Origin: Nitrosomonas sp. Nm166
GTDB taxonomy: Bacteria > Pseudomonadota > Gammaproteobacteria > Burkholderiales > Nitrosomonadaceae
Length of the DNA: 34,283 nucleotides
NCBI RefSeq assembly: GCF_900112825.1
Contig: NZ_FONE01000039.1
Coordinates: 1-34,283 of the forward strand
Direction: 5' to 3'
Shown piece after piece: positions 17,136 through 25,348 of the stretch (within the stretch, counting starts at the first letter, position 1; each line of letters opens with the position of its first letter). Below the pieces are notes generated by a model that worked only from the letters and a program-made list of their open reading frames with translations, was not told the origin of the DNA and did no database searches. The translations under genes and the position numbers were made by a program.

Positions 17136-18047
17136 ATGCACATCTCAGAACATGAGCCTATATCAGTTGTTATAGTCAATCATAATGCTGGTTTGTTGCT
17201 TGCAGAGTGCATTCTCACTACTCTGAAACAGGCTCAGCAAGTTATCGTAGTTGATAACGCCTCTTCCGATTCGAGTCTATCAACCCTAGATGCTAAACTT
17301 CCAGAAGAAAATCGTTTACACATTATCCGCCTGAATAACAATGTTGGCTTCGCCGCCGGTTGCAATGTAGGTCTTGCGGCATCAACCCAACCTTACATTC
17401 TTTTCCTGAACCCTGATTGTATCTTAGGTACCGATTCATTACAGCGCATGGTTCAAGTAATGGAGTCAGATCCACGTATCGGCATGGTCGGTGGTTATCT
17501 GATCAATCCGGATGGCTCTGAGCAAGGCGGCGGGCGGCGCGCCATTCCTACTCCTTGGCGAGCTTTTGTGCGTGCCTTTGGCTTATATCGCCTGGAAAAA
17601 TACTGGCCGCAACTGTTTTTTGATTTTCATCTGAATAAACAACCCCTACCACAAGCCCCTATTGAGGTTGAAGCGATATCAGGCGCACTGATGCTGGTAC
17701 GACGAGAAGCAATTAATGATGTAGGTGCCTGGGATGAACATTATTTTTTACATTGCGAAGATCTGGACTGGTGCATGCGGTTTAAACAAAAAAGCTGGAA
17801 GATCGTTTTTGTACCGGATGCGCCGGTTACCCATTTTCAGGGAACTTGCAGCCGTTCGCGGCCATTCTTTGTTGCATGGCATAAGCATAAGGGTATGGTG
17901 CGTTTTTACCGAAAATTTTTTCACCAGCAGTACCCGCGCGTGCTGATGGGATTGATTGCCTTCGGCATATGGTTTCGTTTCTGCGTTACCGTTATATTTT
18001 ATATGGGAAGCAATGGTTACAAAATGCTGAAACTCGGACATGAATGA
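17136..18047 (+). CDS. GT2 family glycosyltransferase (WbbL-like)
   Basis: The 303-residue protein is a GT-A glycosyltransferase with ISVVIVNHNAGLLLAECILT, VIVVDNASSD, NNVGFAAGCNVGL and the nucleotide-sugar site ILFLNPDC. The segment SGALMLVRREAINDVGAWDE followed by FLHCEDLDWCMRFKQK is typical of WbbL-type rhamnosyltransferases. A hydrophobic stretch near the C-terminus (LMGLIAFGIWFRFCVTVIFY) suggests membrane attachment. It follows the other rhamnosyltransferase-like gene by 19 bases and overlaps the next gene by eight. Family-level assignment is firm; rhamnose as substrate is likely but not proven. Confidence 0.84.
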   Translation: MHISEHEPISVVIVNHNAGLLLAECILTTLKQAQQVIVVDNASSDSSLSTLDAKLPEENRLHIIRLNNNVGFAAGCNVGLAASTQPYILFLNPDCILGTDSLQRMVQVMESDPRIGMVGGYLINPDGSEQGGGRRAIPTPWRAFVRAFGLYRLEKYWPQLFFDFHLNKQPLPQAPIEVEAISGALMLVRREAINDVGAWDEHYFLHCEDLDWCMRFKQKSWKIVFVPDAPVTHFQGTCSRSRPFFVAWHKHKGMVRFYRKFFHQQYPRVLMGLIAFGIWFRFCVTVIFYMGSNGYKMLKLGHE

Positions 18048-18924
18048 GCAGCAGGTTGGGTTGTTAGGTGCTACCAGTCTGGTAGGTGAGTGTTTGCTGC
18101 AACAGCTGATACGCAATCATTATCAGGTGACTGCTTTTTCTCGCCATCCCACTGCACAGAATCATCCACAAGTCACGTGGCAACAACTCAATGCAACGAA
18201 GACGGCAAACATACAAACTGGCCAGGAAATTCCTACTTGGGTATGTACCGCTCCAATCTGGGTATTATCTGAGTATTTTGATCTCTTATTGGCCTATGGT
18301 GTGCGACGGATTGTAGTATTATCTTCCACCAGCCGATTTACTAAAGACACTTCCTTCGACCACAACGAAAGAAAAGTTGCACTGCAACTAATAGAAGGGG
18401 AGGAGCTTGTGCAAAAATGGGCAACCACGCATGGAATAAAATGGATTATTTTGCGTCCGACATTGATTTACGGTTATGGACGGGACAAAAATATTGCTGA
18501 AATAGCACGATTTATCCGCCGCTTTGGATTCTTTCCCATATTCGGATCAGCCAGAGGATTGCGGCAGCCTATCCACGCGGAAGATGTCGCTTCGGCATGT
18601 TTTTATGCGCTCAATACGCTAAATTTAACCAATCGTTGCTATGATTTAACAGGTGGAGAAACCTTGCCGTACCGTGAAGTGGTTAAACGAGTATTTGAAG
18701 CATTAGATCGCACACCACGCATAGTGACCATACCGCTGCGTTTTTTTCAGATGGCCATAGGGGGATTGAGATGGTTACCACGCTACCGACACTGGACAGC
18801 GGCAATGGCGGAAAGAATGAATCGGGATTTAATATTTGATAGCTCAGATGCAAAGCGGGAGTTAAATTTTTCTCCCAGACCTTTTAAATTAACAGCGGAA
18901 GATTTACCTAGTCAAAACCGATGA
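18040..18924 (+). CDS. NAD(P)-dependent epimerase/dehydratase-like (atypical SDR)
   Basis: The 294-residue protein starts with a Rossmann fold, VGLLGATSLVGECLLQQL, whose glycine pattern binds NAD(P). It continues with RRIVVLSSTSR and then ILRPTLIYGYGRDKNI, the characteristic RPxxxYG region of extended short-chain dehydrogenases, and RQPIHAEDVASACFYALN. The classical YxxxK catalytic pair is not evident in the expected place after the STSR strand, so it is best called an atypical SDR. It could be a sugar-nucleotide epimerase or reductase for the glycan, or a lipid-linked sugar modifier. It overlaps the upstream glycosyltransferase by eight bases, so it belongs to the glycan operon. Confidence 0.78.
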   Translation: MNEQQVGLLGATSLVGECLLQQLIRNHYQVTAFSRHPTAQNHPQVTWQQLNATKTANIQTGQEIPTWVCTAPIWVLSEYFDLLLAYGVRRIVVLSSTSRFTKDTSFDHNERKVALQLIEGEELVQKWATTHGIKWIILRPTLIYGYGRDKNIAEIARFIRRFGFFPIFGSARGLRQPIHAEDVASACFYALNTLNLTNRCYDLTGGETLPYREVVKRVFEALDRTPRIVTIPLRFFQMAIGGLRWLPRYRHWTAAMAERMNRDLIFDSSDAKRELNFSPRPFKLTAEDLPSQNR

Positions 18925-19048
18925 TCGGCAATTATAATTACAACTAATTCAATCTACTGCATATTTCTGATGAAGCATATTCTCTGCCATATTCAGACTC
19001 TGCTGTGGCTATTTTTAGTTTTCGTAATGAGTAGCAAATTTCTTATCG

Positions 19049-20788
19049 ATGAAATTCAAATTTAAAGCTCCACAGAATGAAGTTGCGCAGGTACTCGCCA
19101 GCTTTAAACAAACTTTCCGCAACATTGGTGTTTTCAGTGCAGTCATCAATATGCTGATGCTGATGCCGGCCATTTATATGCTACAACTCTACGATAGCGT
19201 ATTGACCAGCCGCAACGAAATGACCTTGTTAATGTTGACATTGATCATGCTGGGCGCCTACATTTTTATGGGTGCGTTGGAATATGTCCGTAGTTTTGTA
19301 CTCATTCGCGTCGGCGCTCAACTTGACATGAAATTGAATAAGCGAGTCTATACTGCCGCCTTTGAGCAAAGCCTCAAACAAGGCGATAGTAATGCCGGGC
19401 AGGCTTTAAAAGATTTAACTAACTTAAGACAATTTCTGACGGGCAACGCGCTGTTTGCCTTTTTTGACGCACCGTGGTTCCCGATTTATTTATTCGTGAT
19501 ATTCATGTTTCATCCAGGTCTGGGCGTTTTCGCTTTATGCGGTACAGCGATATTAATCGCACTGGCCTACATCAATGAAAAAGTGTCGCATCAGCCCTTA
19601 ACCGAAGCCAACTCAATGGCCATTGCATCCACCAATATAGCGTCTAATAACTTACGTAACGCCGAGGTGATTGAAGCCATGGGCATGTTACCCAACATAC
19701 AATCCCGCTGGTATAAATTACATAGCCGCTTCCTGAATTTGCAAGCAGAAGCTAGCGAAAAAGCGGGCATTGTCACTGCACTATCCAAATCATTTACTGT
19801 CGCACTGCAGTCACTGATGCTGGGATTGGGTGCGTTACTGGTCTTAGATAACAGCATTACTCCTGGCATGATGATCGCCGGCTCAATCTTATTGGGCAGA
19901 GCAGTTGCACCAGTTCAGTTACTGATCAGTGTATGGAAGCAGATCGGCAGCACACGTAGTGCATACGAGCGCTTAACGAAATTACTCGAACAAAATCCGG
20001 CCCGAGAAGCAGGGATGTCGCTCCCCAAGCCTAGAGGCATTGTTGCTGTTGAGAATGTCACCGCCATTCCGCCAGGTGGAAAAGTTCCTGTCATTAAAGG
20101 ATTAACCTTTTCCTTGGCGGCGGGTGATGTACTTGGCATCATCGGCCCCAGTGGATCAGGAAAATCCACCCTCGCGCGCTTGTTAGTAGGCGTATGGCCG
20201 GCTGCTGCTGGTAAGGTAAGATTGGATGGCGCCGATGTCTATCTGTGGAATAAAGATGAGTTAGGGCCACATATCGGTTATTTACCCCAGGATATAGAAT
20301 TATTTGCTGGTACTGTTTCCGAAAATATCGCCCGCTTCGGAGAAATTGACGCCAATAAAGTTATTTTAGCTGCAAGACGTGCAGGCGTTCATGAAATGAT
20401 CTTGAATATGCCGGAGGGTTATGACACGCCGTTAGGTGACGGTGGTGCGGGTCTTTCAGGTGGACAAAAGCAGCGCCTGGGCTTGGCACGTACCATGTAT
20501 GATGATCCTTCATTAATTGTTCTTGATGAACCCAATTCCAATCTGGATGATGCGGGTGAACAGGCCTTATTAGCTGCATTAGTTGATTTACGTAAACGAG
20601 GTAAAACCATCGTCTTGATTACCCACCGTACCAGCATCGTGAGCGTCACCACCAAATTGTTATTATTACAGGATGGTACAGCGAAATTGTTTGGCCCAAC
20701 CAATCAAATCATAGAAAAATTAACCAAACAACAGCAAGAAGCCAAGAAACAAGTCGCTCAAAGTCAGGCGGCTCAAACTGTCAATTAA
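19049..20788 (+). CDS. prtD: Type I secretion ABC transporter (PrtD/RsaD-like)
   Basis: This 579-residue fused permease-ATPase forms the inner-membrane engine of a type I secretion system. Residues about 20-300 are a six-helix exporter domain (FSAVINMLMLMPAIYMLQLY, DAPWFPIYLFVIFMFHPGLG). The ATPase follows, with Walker A GPSGSGKSTL, signature LSGGQKQRLGLARTMYDD and Walker B LIVLDEPNSNLDD. There is no N-terminal C39 peptidase or C39-like domain, matching the PrtD class that exports proteins with uncleaved C-terminal signals, such as proteases and the Caulobacter S-layer protein. It is followed by its adaptor and channel. The likely substrate is the 775-residue protein at 217-2544. A 124-base gap separates it from the glycan genes, so it may have its own promoter; a TATAAT at 18933 lacks a good -35. 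Confidence 0.93.
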   Translation: MKFKFKAPQNEVAQVLASFKQTFRNIGVFSAVINMLMLMPAIYMLQLYDSVLTSRNEMTLLMLTLIMLGAYIFMGALEYVRSFVLIRVGAQLDMKLNKRVYTAAFEQSLKQGDSNAGQALKDLTNLRQFLTGNALFAFFDAPWFPIYLFVIFMFHPGLGVFALCGTAILIALAYINEKVSHQPLTEANSMAIASTNIASNNLRNAEVIEAMGMLPNIQSRWYKLHSRFLNLQAEASEKAGIVTALSKSFTVALQSLMLGLGALLVLDNSITPGMMIAGSILLGRAVAPVQLLISVWKQIGSTRSAYERLTKLLEQNPAREAGMSLPKPRGIVAVENVTAIPPGGKVPVIKGLTFSLAAGDVLGIIGPSGSGKSTLARLLVGVWPAAAGKVRLDGADVYLWNKDELGPHIGYLPQDIELFAGTVSENIARFGEIDANKVILAARRAGVHEMILNMPEGYDTPLGDGGAGLSGGQKQRLGLARTMYDDPSLIVLDEPNSNLDDAGEQALLAALVDLRKRGKTIVLITHRTSIVSVTTKLLLLQDGTAKLFGPTNQIIEKLTKQQQEAKKQVAQSQAAQTVN

Positions 20789-20858
20789 GTCGGTTCAGAA
20801 TCTATCAATTGATGCTATTTGATTACATGCAGACACCGATCCTCAAACAGGAATAATT

Positions 20859-22211
20859 ATGAAACTTGTTGCTGAAGAAAAACAAATCGCTATTAATAAC
20901 ATGGCTACCGATGGCTCAAGTCGGGTCGAAACTGATGAAACCCTGCATACCCAACTCGGTTGGTGGATTGTTATCGCGGGTTTTGGTGGATTTATTCTGT
21001 GGGCATTCTTTGCACCGCTCGAAAAAGGTGTACCAGTTTCAGGCACAGTCACTGTCGCCAGTCATCTGCAAGCGGTACAGCATCAAACCGGCGGTATTAT
21101 TGAAAATATCCTTGTCAAGGAAGGAGATCATGTTAAGGTAGGTCAAGTGCTGGTACGCATGAATGATGTTCAAATCAAGGCACAAGCAGAAATAACTCGC
21201 AGTCAGCTCTTTGCAGCACGTGCCGTGGAAGCACGGCTGCTGGCAGAGCGTGACGACAAAAATGAAATCATATTTCCTGCCGAATTACTGTCGCAGCAAC
21301 ATGACCTCCGTGTTTCCAATAATATTATTATACAAAATCAATTATTTACATCGAGAAAACTAGCCCTGCAACATGAAATAGCTGCGCTTGATGAGAGTAC
21401 TGCCGGCTTAAAAGTACAATTGCGCGGGCTTGAAGCATCCAAGACCAGTAAAAACCAGCAATTAAAATTCTTAGAAGAACAGCTCGTGAATCTGCGTGAT
21501 TTGGCAAAAGATGGTTTTGTGCCTCGCAATCGGGTTCTGGATCTCGAGCGTACTTATACGCAACTGATCGGAGAAATTTCTTCAGACACTGGCAATATCG
21601 GACGTATTCAACGCCAGATAGCAGAATCGGAACAACGCCGAATTCATCGGCTACAAGAATACCAGAAAGAGGTACGGCAAAAATTATCCGATATACAACG
21701 CGAAGCTGAGGCTTTAATCAGTCGCTTGAACGGGCAGGATTTTGAATTGGCCAACATAGAAGTTAAAGCCCCTGTCGATGGCATCGTGGTTGGCATGAAT
21801 GTGTTTACTCAAGGAGGTGTCATAGGGCCAGGATTTAAACTGATGGATATTGTTCCCAGTGATGACATATTGGTTATTACGGGGCAAGTGCCGGTCCATT
21901 TAATCGACCGCGTGCATGTTGATCTTCATGTCGATTTAATTTTTTCTGCCCTCAACCTAAAGAAAACACCTAATATTCCAGGTATCGTCACCCAGGTATC
22001 GGCAGACCGTCTGACTGATGAGCGAACCGGGTTGCCCTATTATACGACAAAAATCAGAGTAACTTCTGAAGGTATGAAACAATTGTCTGATCAGCAGATC
22101 AGAGCAGGCATGCCGGTAGAAATATTTATCAAAACCGGTGAACGGTCATTGATGAGTTATTTATTCAAACCCATACTTGATCGTGTTCACTCAGCTATGA
22201 GTGAAGAATAG
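20859..22211 (+). CDS. prtE: Type I secretion membrane-fusion protein (HlyD/PrtE family)
   Basis: The 450-residue adaptor spans the periplasm and links the ABC transporter to the outer-membrane channel. It has a short cytoplasmic N-terminus, one transmembrane helix (WWIVIAGFGGFILWAFFAPL, residues about 30-50), then a biotinyl-lipoyl half (VPVSGTVTVASHLQAVQHQT, ILVKEGDHVKVGQVLVRMND). A long helical hairpin covers about residues 110-290, followed by the second lipoyl half (VKAPVDGIVVGMNVFTQGGV) and a beta-barrel C-terminal domain. AGGAA lies a few bases upstream of the ATG. It lies 70 bases after prtD and five bases before the channel gene, the standard gene order. Confidence 0.93.
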   Translation: MKLVAEEKQIAINNMATDGSSRVETDETLHTQLGWWIVIAGFGGFILWAFFAPLEKGVPVSGTVTVASHLQAVQHQTGGIIENILVKEGDHVKVGQVLVRMNDVQIKAQAEITRSQLFAARAVEARLLAERDDKNEIIFPAELLSQQHDLRVSNNIIIQNQLFTSRKLALQHEIAALDESTAGLKVQLRGLEASKTSKNQQLKFLEEQLVNLRDLAKDGFVPRNRVLDLERTYTQLIGEISSDTGNIGRIQRQIAESEQRRIHRLQEYQKEVRQKLSDIQREAEALISRLNGQDFELANIEVKAPVDGIVVGMNVFTQGGVIGPGFKLMDIVPSDDILVITGQVPVHLIDRVHVDLHVDLIFSALNLKKTPNIPGIVTQVSADRLTDERTGLPYYTTKIRVTSEGMKQLSDQQIRAGMPVEIFIKTGERSLMSYLFKPILDRVHSAMSEE

Positions 22212-22216
22212 TAACG

Positions 22217-23554
22217 ATGACATTCACCTGCAAAAAGATTTTTGCTATCGCTGGCATCATTTTATTTGGTCAAGCCAGCACTGTTCATGCGCTGAGTCTT
22301 CTGGATGCCTATGAAGCCGCACTGCAACATGACCCAATCTACCGTTCTGCACTTCATGAAAGTGAAGCAGGCCAGCAGGCGGAATCCATCGGACTTGCAA
22401 GTTTACTGCCTAATTTATCCATCACTCATTCACAAAGTACAAGCACCGGCACAATCACGCAAACGGGGGTTGCTGGCACTAGACCACTTGATTTCGACAG
22501 CCAGGTAAGCACCTTATCTTTGCGCCAGCCATTAATTAATATGGAAGCTATCGCTGGTTACCGACAGGGAAAAGCACAGGCTGACTCGAGCCGCGCCAAA
22601 TTTACTGCTCGCAGCCAGCAGCTTGTAGTACGGCTAGTAGAAGCCTATGTAGAAACATTGCTTGCACAAGATCACGTCAGGCTTGCTGAAACACAGCGTG
22701 ATTCCCTCGAAGAACTTAAACGCGTGAATGAGCGCATGTTACAAAAAGGTGAGGGAACAGCTACCGATGTGCTTGAAACACAATCGAAATATGCGATTGC
22801 ACAGACCCGTGTGATTGAGGCCAATGATGAGCTGAAAGTCGCACAGCTTAAACTTGAAGCCATCATAGGGCAAAAAATAACCCAACTGGATCGATTATCC
22901 GATATGTTCAGCTCTCGCGCCATCCAGCTGCAAGATTATGATAGCTGGCACGCCTTAGCGCTTGAGCGCAATGCTGAGCTGGTAACACAGCGTCATGCTG
23001 TGGCATCTGGAAAGGAAGAAATTAGAAAAAGTCATGCCGGACACGCTCCTCGAGTAGATCTCGTTGCCAGCTTAACCCGAAATAAAGCTGGGTCATTCAT
23101 TACTCAAGATCGAGACGTTAGCCTGGCTACGGTAGGTGTCGAAGTTAATTTTCCTTTATATGCAGGTGGTCGCGTAAACGCCATTACTGCTCAGGCAAAA
23201 GCTAATCACGCTCGAGCAGAAGCAGATCTGGACGCCATCACAGATAAAGTACTTGTTGAACTGCGCACTCAATATAACCTGTTACTGAGCGGCGTCAAAA
23301 GAATTGAATCACTAGAATTGGCTGTTAAATCGGCCGAACTGCTGGTTGATGCCACACAAAAAAGTATTCGCGGTGGCATACGCATTAATCTGAATCTTTT
23401 GGATGCTCAGCAACAATTACATACAGCGCGGCGCGATCTTGCCCAAGCACGATATAACTACCTGCTCGCCTACCTTCGCCTCCAATTGGCCGCTGGCACG
23501 CTGGTACTGGATGATCTCAGAAATGTAGCCAGTTACTTTACATTGCGTAACTAA
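22217..23554 (+). CDS. Type I secretion outer-membrane channel (TolC family)
   Basis: The 445-residue protein has a signal peptide (residues 1-25, ending TVHA) and then the TolC-type repeats of long helices and short beta-strands. LSLLDAYEAALQHDPIYRSA opens the mature protein, and AGGRVNAITAQAKANHARAE in the second half is a typical family region. It forms the trimeric exit duct for the ABC transporter and adaptor encoded just upstream, from which it is separated by five bases. It is closer to the dedicated PrtF/RsaF-type channels by context than to a multidrug TolC. It ends the surface island; beyond it comes a minus-strand gene. Confidence 0.92.
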   Translation: MTFTCKKIFAIAGIILFGQASTVHALSLLDAYEAALQHDPIYRSALHESEAGQQAESIGLASLLPNLSITHSQSTSTGTITQTGVAGTRPLDFDSQVSTLSLRQPLINMEAIAGYRQGKAQADSSRAKFTARSQQLVVRLVEAYVETLLAQDHVRLAETQRDSLEELKRVNERMLQKGEGTATDVLETQSKYAIAQTRVIEANDELKVAQLKLEAIIGQKITQLDRLSDMFSSRAIQLQDYDSWHALALERNAELVTQRHAVASGKEEIRKSHAGHAPRVDLVASLTRNKAGSFITQDRDVSLATVGVEVNFPLYAGGRVNAITAQAKANHARAEADLDAITDKVLVELRTQYNLLLSGVKRIESLELAVKSAELLVDATQKSIRGGIRINLNLLDAQQQLHTARRDLAQARYNYLLAYLRLQLAAGTLVLDDLRNVASYFTLRN

Positions 23555-23627
23555 CCATCAACAATAATACTCAATATTCAGCGCTATCGATCACTTCTGT
23601 TCCTTATCGTTTCATGGCTTACAAATA

Positions 23628-24098
23628 TCAAAAAGCGCTGGCTAACTCAAGTAAATACAACTCATAACTAATTAATATGCTGTAGCCAAACAGAATCATA
23701 TACTTAATATGCCTTACCTGTATTTTTGCGGTTAATTGAACGTTATGATGAATAACAAGCAATATCAATGCTAACCCCGTCAATGCCAGCTTGAAACCAA
23801 CAAATTTTTCTACACCATTTTCAATCAGTACCGCCATCAACCAATTAAGCTCTTCACCCCCGTTAGCCAAGATGTTGAGCGTGAGAAAAGCATCTAGTGC
23901 GCTTAAAAATAAAATGGTAACCGTACACAGCATTAAGTGGCCTGCATAACGATCAACATATCCTGCCTTTCCACGGCTTGCTCTACGGTTGCCTACTCTC
24001 CTTCCAGCTTTAATTCCCAAATGAAAAGGACAAAAGAACGGTATACTTTGGCGACGATCCCGGTATCGATTATCAGAAATTGCGACTGTATGAGTCAT
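23628..24098 (-). CDS. DUF5658-like small membrane protein
   Basis: This 156-residue protein of unknown function has three predicted transmembrane helices in its C-terminal two thirds: about 57-77 (LCTVTILFLSALDAFLTLNI), about 100-117 (GFKLALTGLALILLVI) and about 131-150 (YMILFGYSILISYELYLLEL). The SALDAFLT motif followed by a loop and a second helix fits the DUF5658 family. The first 50 residues are rich in Arg and may lie in the cytoplasm; the true start could be further in. It converges with the secretion channel gene and diverges from rpmH. Confidence 0.6.
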   Translation of the reverse strand: MTHTVAISDNRYRDRRQSIPFFCPFHLGIKAGRRVGNRRASRGKAGYVDRYAGHLMLCTVTILFLSALDAFLTLNILANGGEELNWLMAVLIENGVEKFVGFKLALTGLALILLVIHHNVQLTAKIQVRHIKYMILFGYSILISYELYLLELASAF

Positions 24099-24453
24099 TC
24101 ACGATACTCCTATGAGTTATTTATGCATTTTAAGTTATTATTTTTTATAGAATTCATCAATTCTTTGAAAAATTCATTTCATTTCTAGCCAAGTTTAGAT
24201 TCCTCTTTCATAAATTGCAATGAAGTAAAAACTACTTTGCATTCATAAAAATTTCATACATCTAAATAAATTGACCCAAGTAAGTGATCTTAGAAGTTAT
24301 CAAAAAAGTTTTATTCTATGCCACGTACAAGTTGACATTCAGTACCATTACCGTCCTGCTCAAGAAAATAGCAATTTATTTTTAAAGAATATTGACATTA
24401 CCACCATACCAAGTTTTAATACGCGGTTCTATTGACTAAAGAAAGTAAAGAAA
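24099..24453. other. AT-rich intergenic region upstream of rpmH
   Basis: This 355-base AT-rich region lies between divergent genes. The only well-formed signal is the promoter at its right end. I looked for DnaA boxes because rpmH often sits next to oriC, but found no TTATCCACA-type cluster, and no dnaA gene is in the window. No open frame here has coding character. Confidence 0.6.
24392..24420 (+). promoter_or_regulatory. Sigma-70-type promoter for rpmH-rnpA
   Basis: A consensus -35 box TTGACA (24392-24397) is followed after 17 bases by TTTAAT (24415-24420), which matches five of six -10 positions. The predicted transcription start, near 24427, leaves a short leader before the rpmH ATG at 24454. 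A strong constitutive promoter is what a ribosomal protein gene needs. Confidence 0.75.
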
Positions 24454-24588
24454 ATGAAACGAACTTATCAACCTTCAGTTACCAAAAGAAAGCGTACGCA
24501 TGGATTTCTTGTACGTATGAAAACACGGGGGGGCGCAGCAGTCATCCGCGCCCGTCGCGCAAAAGGTCGTGCTCGATTAAGCGTCTAA
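24454..24588 (+). CDS. rpmH: 50S ribosomal protein L34
   Basis: A 44-residue protein beginning [20 protein letters not shown] and ending [10 protein letters not shown] matches L34 along its whole length, including the Arg/Lys-rich composition needed for rRNA binding. The ATG at 24454 lies just downstream of a strong promoter. Its stop is three bases before the TTG start of rnpA, the classic rpmH-rnpA arrangement, so the two are cotranscribed. Confidence 0.98.
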   Translation: MKRTYQPSVTKRKRTHGFLVRMKTRGGAAVIRARRAKGRARLSV

Positions 24589-24591
24589 TTA

Positions 24592-24984
24592 TTGGATAAT
24601 AATTTTATATTTTTTAAATTTGCTAAAATTCATTCTCTGCCAAGCAATTGCAGACTGCATAAGGCAATAGAATTTTCTGCAGTAATTAATTTTAAATATC
24701 GGGCCAGTGGTAATTTAATCCAGGTTTATGCAAAACCTAATGACCTTTTATACGCACGAATAGGGTTAATTGTTTCAAAAAGGATTGAGCCACACGCTGT
24801 CAAGCGTAATTGGATTAAACGTATACTACGAGAGACATTTCGTAAGAGCCAACATAATGATGCGCATTTTAAGAAAATGGATTGGGTAATACGAGTGCGG
24901 CGCTCTGTCACCAAAAATGACTCGACGCAATTAGTCGCTGAAACCCAATTATTAATGGTCCAATTACAGCAATGTCACGACTAA
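24592..24984 (+). CDS. rnpA: Ribonuclease P protein component
   Basis: RnpA is the protein subunit of RNase P, which trims tRNA 5' leaders together with the M1 RNA (not in this window). The 130-residue protein carries the family's basic helix as IEPHAVKRNWIKRILRETFR, the RNR-type motif, with one substitution (Trp) in the usual RNR(x)KR pattern, and ARIGLIVSKR before it. The start used is TTG at 24592, three bases after the rpmH stop. No ATG exists before the conserved region, so a TTG or nearby non-ATG start is needed. It overlaps yidD by 13 bases. Confidence 0.93.
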   Translation: MDNNFIFFKFAKIHSLPSNCRLHKAIEFSAVINFKYRASGNLIQVYAKPNDLLYARIGLIVSKRIEPHAVKRNWIKRILRETFRKSQHNDAHFKKMDWVIRVRRSVTKNDSTQLVAETQLLMVQLQQCHD

Positions 24985-25181
24985 TTATTGTTTTTATAAA
25001 GTTCTACCAGTACTGCCTGAGCCCTCTTTTTGCACCTTCATGTCGTTTTAGTCCAACCTGTTCGCAATACGCCTGCGAGGCTTATGAAAAATATGGATTA
25101 TTCCATGGAACGCGATTGAGCATCTGGCGCATACTGCGGTGCAATCCTTGGAGCAAAGGTGGGTGCGAGCCAGTGCCCTAA
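24972..25181 (+). CDS. yidD: Membrane protein insertion efficiency factor YidD
   Basis: The 69-residue protein has the family pattern in full: a hydrophobic amphipathic start (LIIVFIKFYQYCLSPLF), then SCRFSPTCSQYACEAYEKYG with its cysteines, and RILRCNPWSKGGCEPVP. YidD sits at the inner face of the membrane and assists YidC-dependent insertion. It overlaps rnpA by 13 bases and precedes yidC, the standard order. Confidence 0.96.
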   Translation: MSRLIIVFIKFYQYCLSPLFAPSCRFSPTCSQYACEAYEKYGLFHGTRLSIWRILRCNPWSKGGCEPVP

Positions 25182-25246
25182 TAGAATAGAGTTTTAAATT
25201 CAGCAACTGCAACTCACCATTTATTCGAAGCTATCGATCAAATAAC

Positions 25247-25305
25247 TGTCATAACATGAGAATATCGTAAGATACTGAGCGGTATATCAGCTGATTCTCG
25301 TGACA
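25247..25305 (+). other. Imperfect dyad in the yidD-yidC spacer
   Basis: Three nested complementary pairs can be drawn: TGTCA/TGACA (25247-25251, 25101-25105 of the right arm at 25301-25305), GAGAAT/ATTCTC (25258-25263, 25294-25299) and ATAC/GTAT (25272-25275, 25282-25285). The two inner pairs are separated by eight bases on each side. It lies in the probable leader of yidC and could form a weak hairpin; there is no T-run. Function is unknown and chance is possible. Confidence 0.3.
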
Positions 25306-25348
25306 TAGGACAATGATGTCGAGAAAAACCAACCTGATCAGATAAACA

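Noticed and set aside
24099..24453. Replication origin next to rpmH
   Set aside because: No cluster of DnaA boxes and no dnaA gene can be seen; AT-richness alone is not enough.
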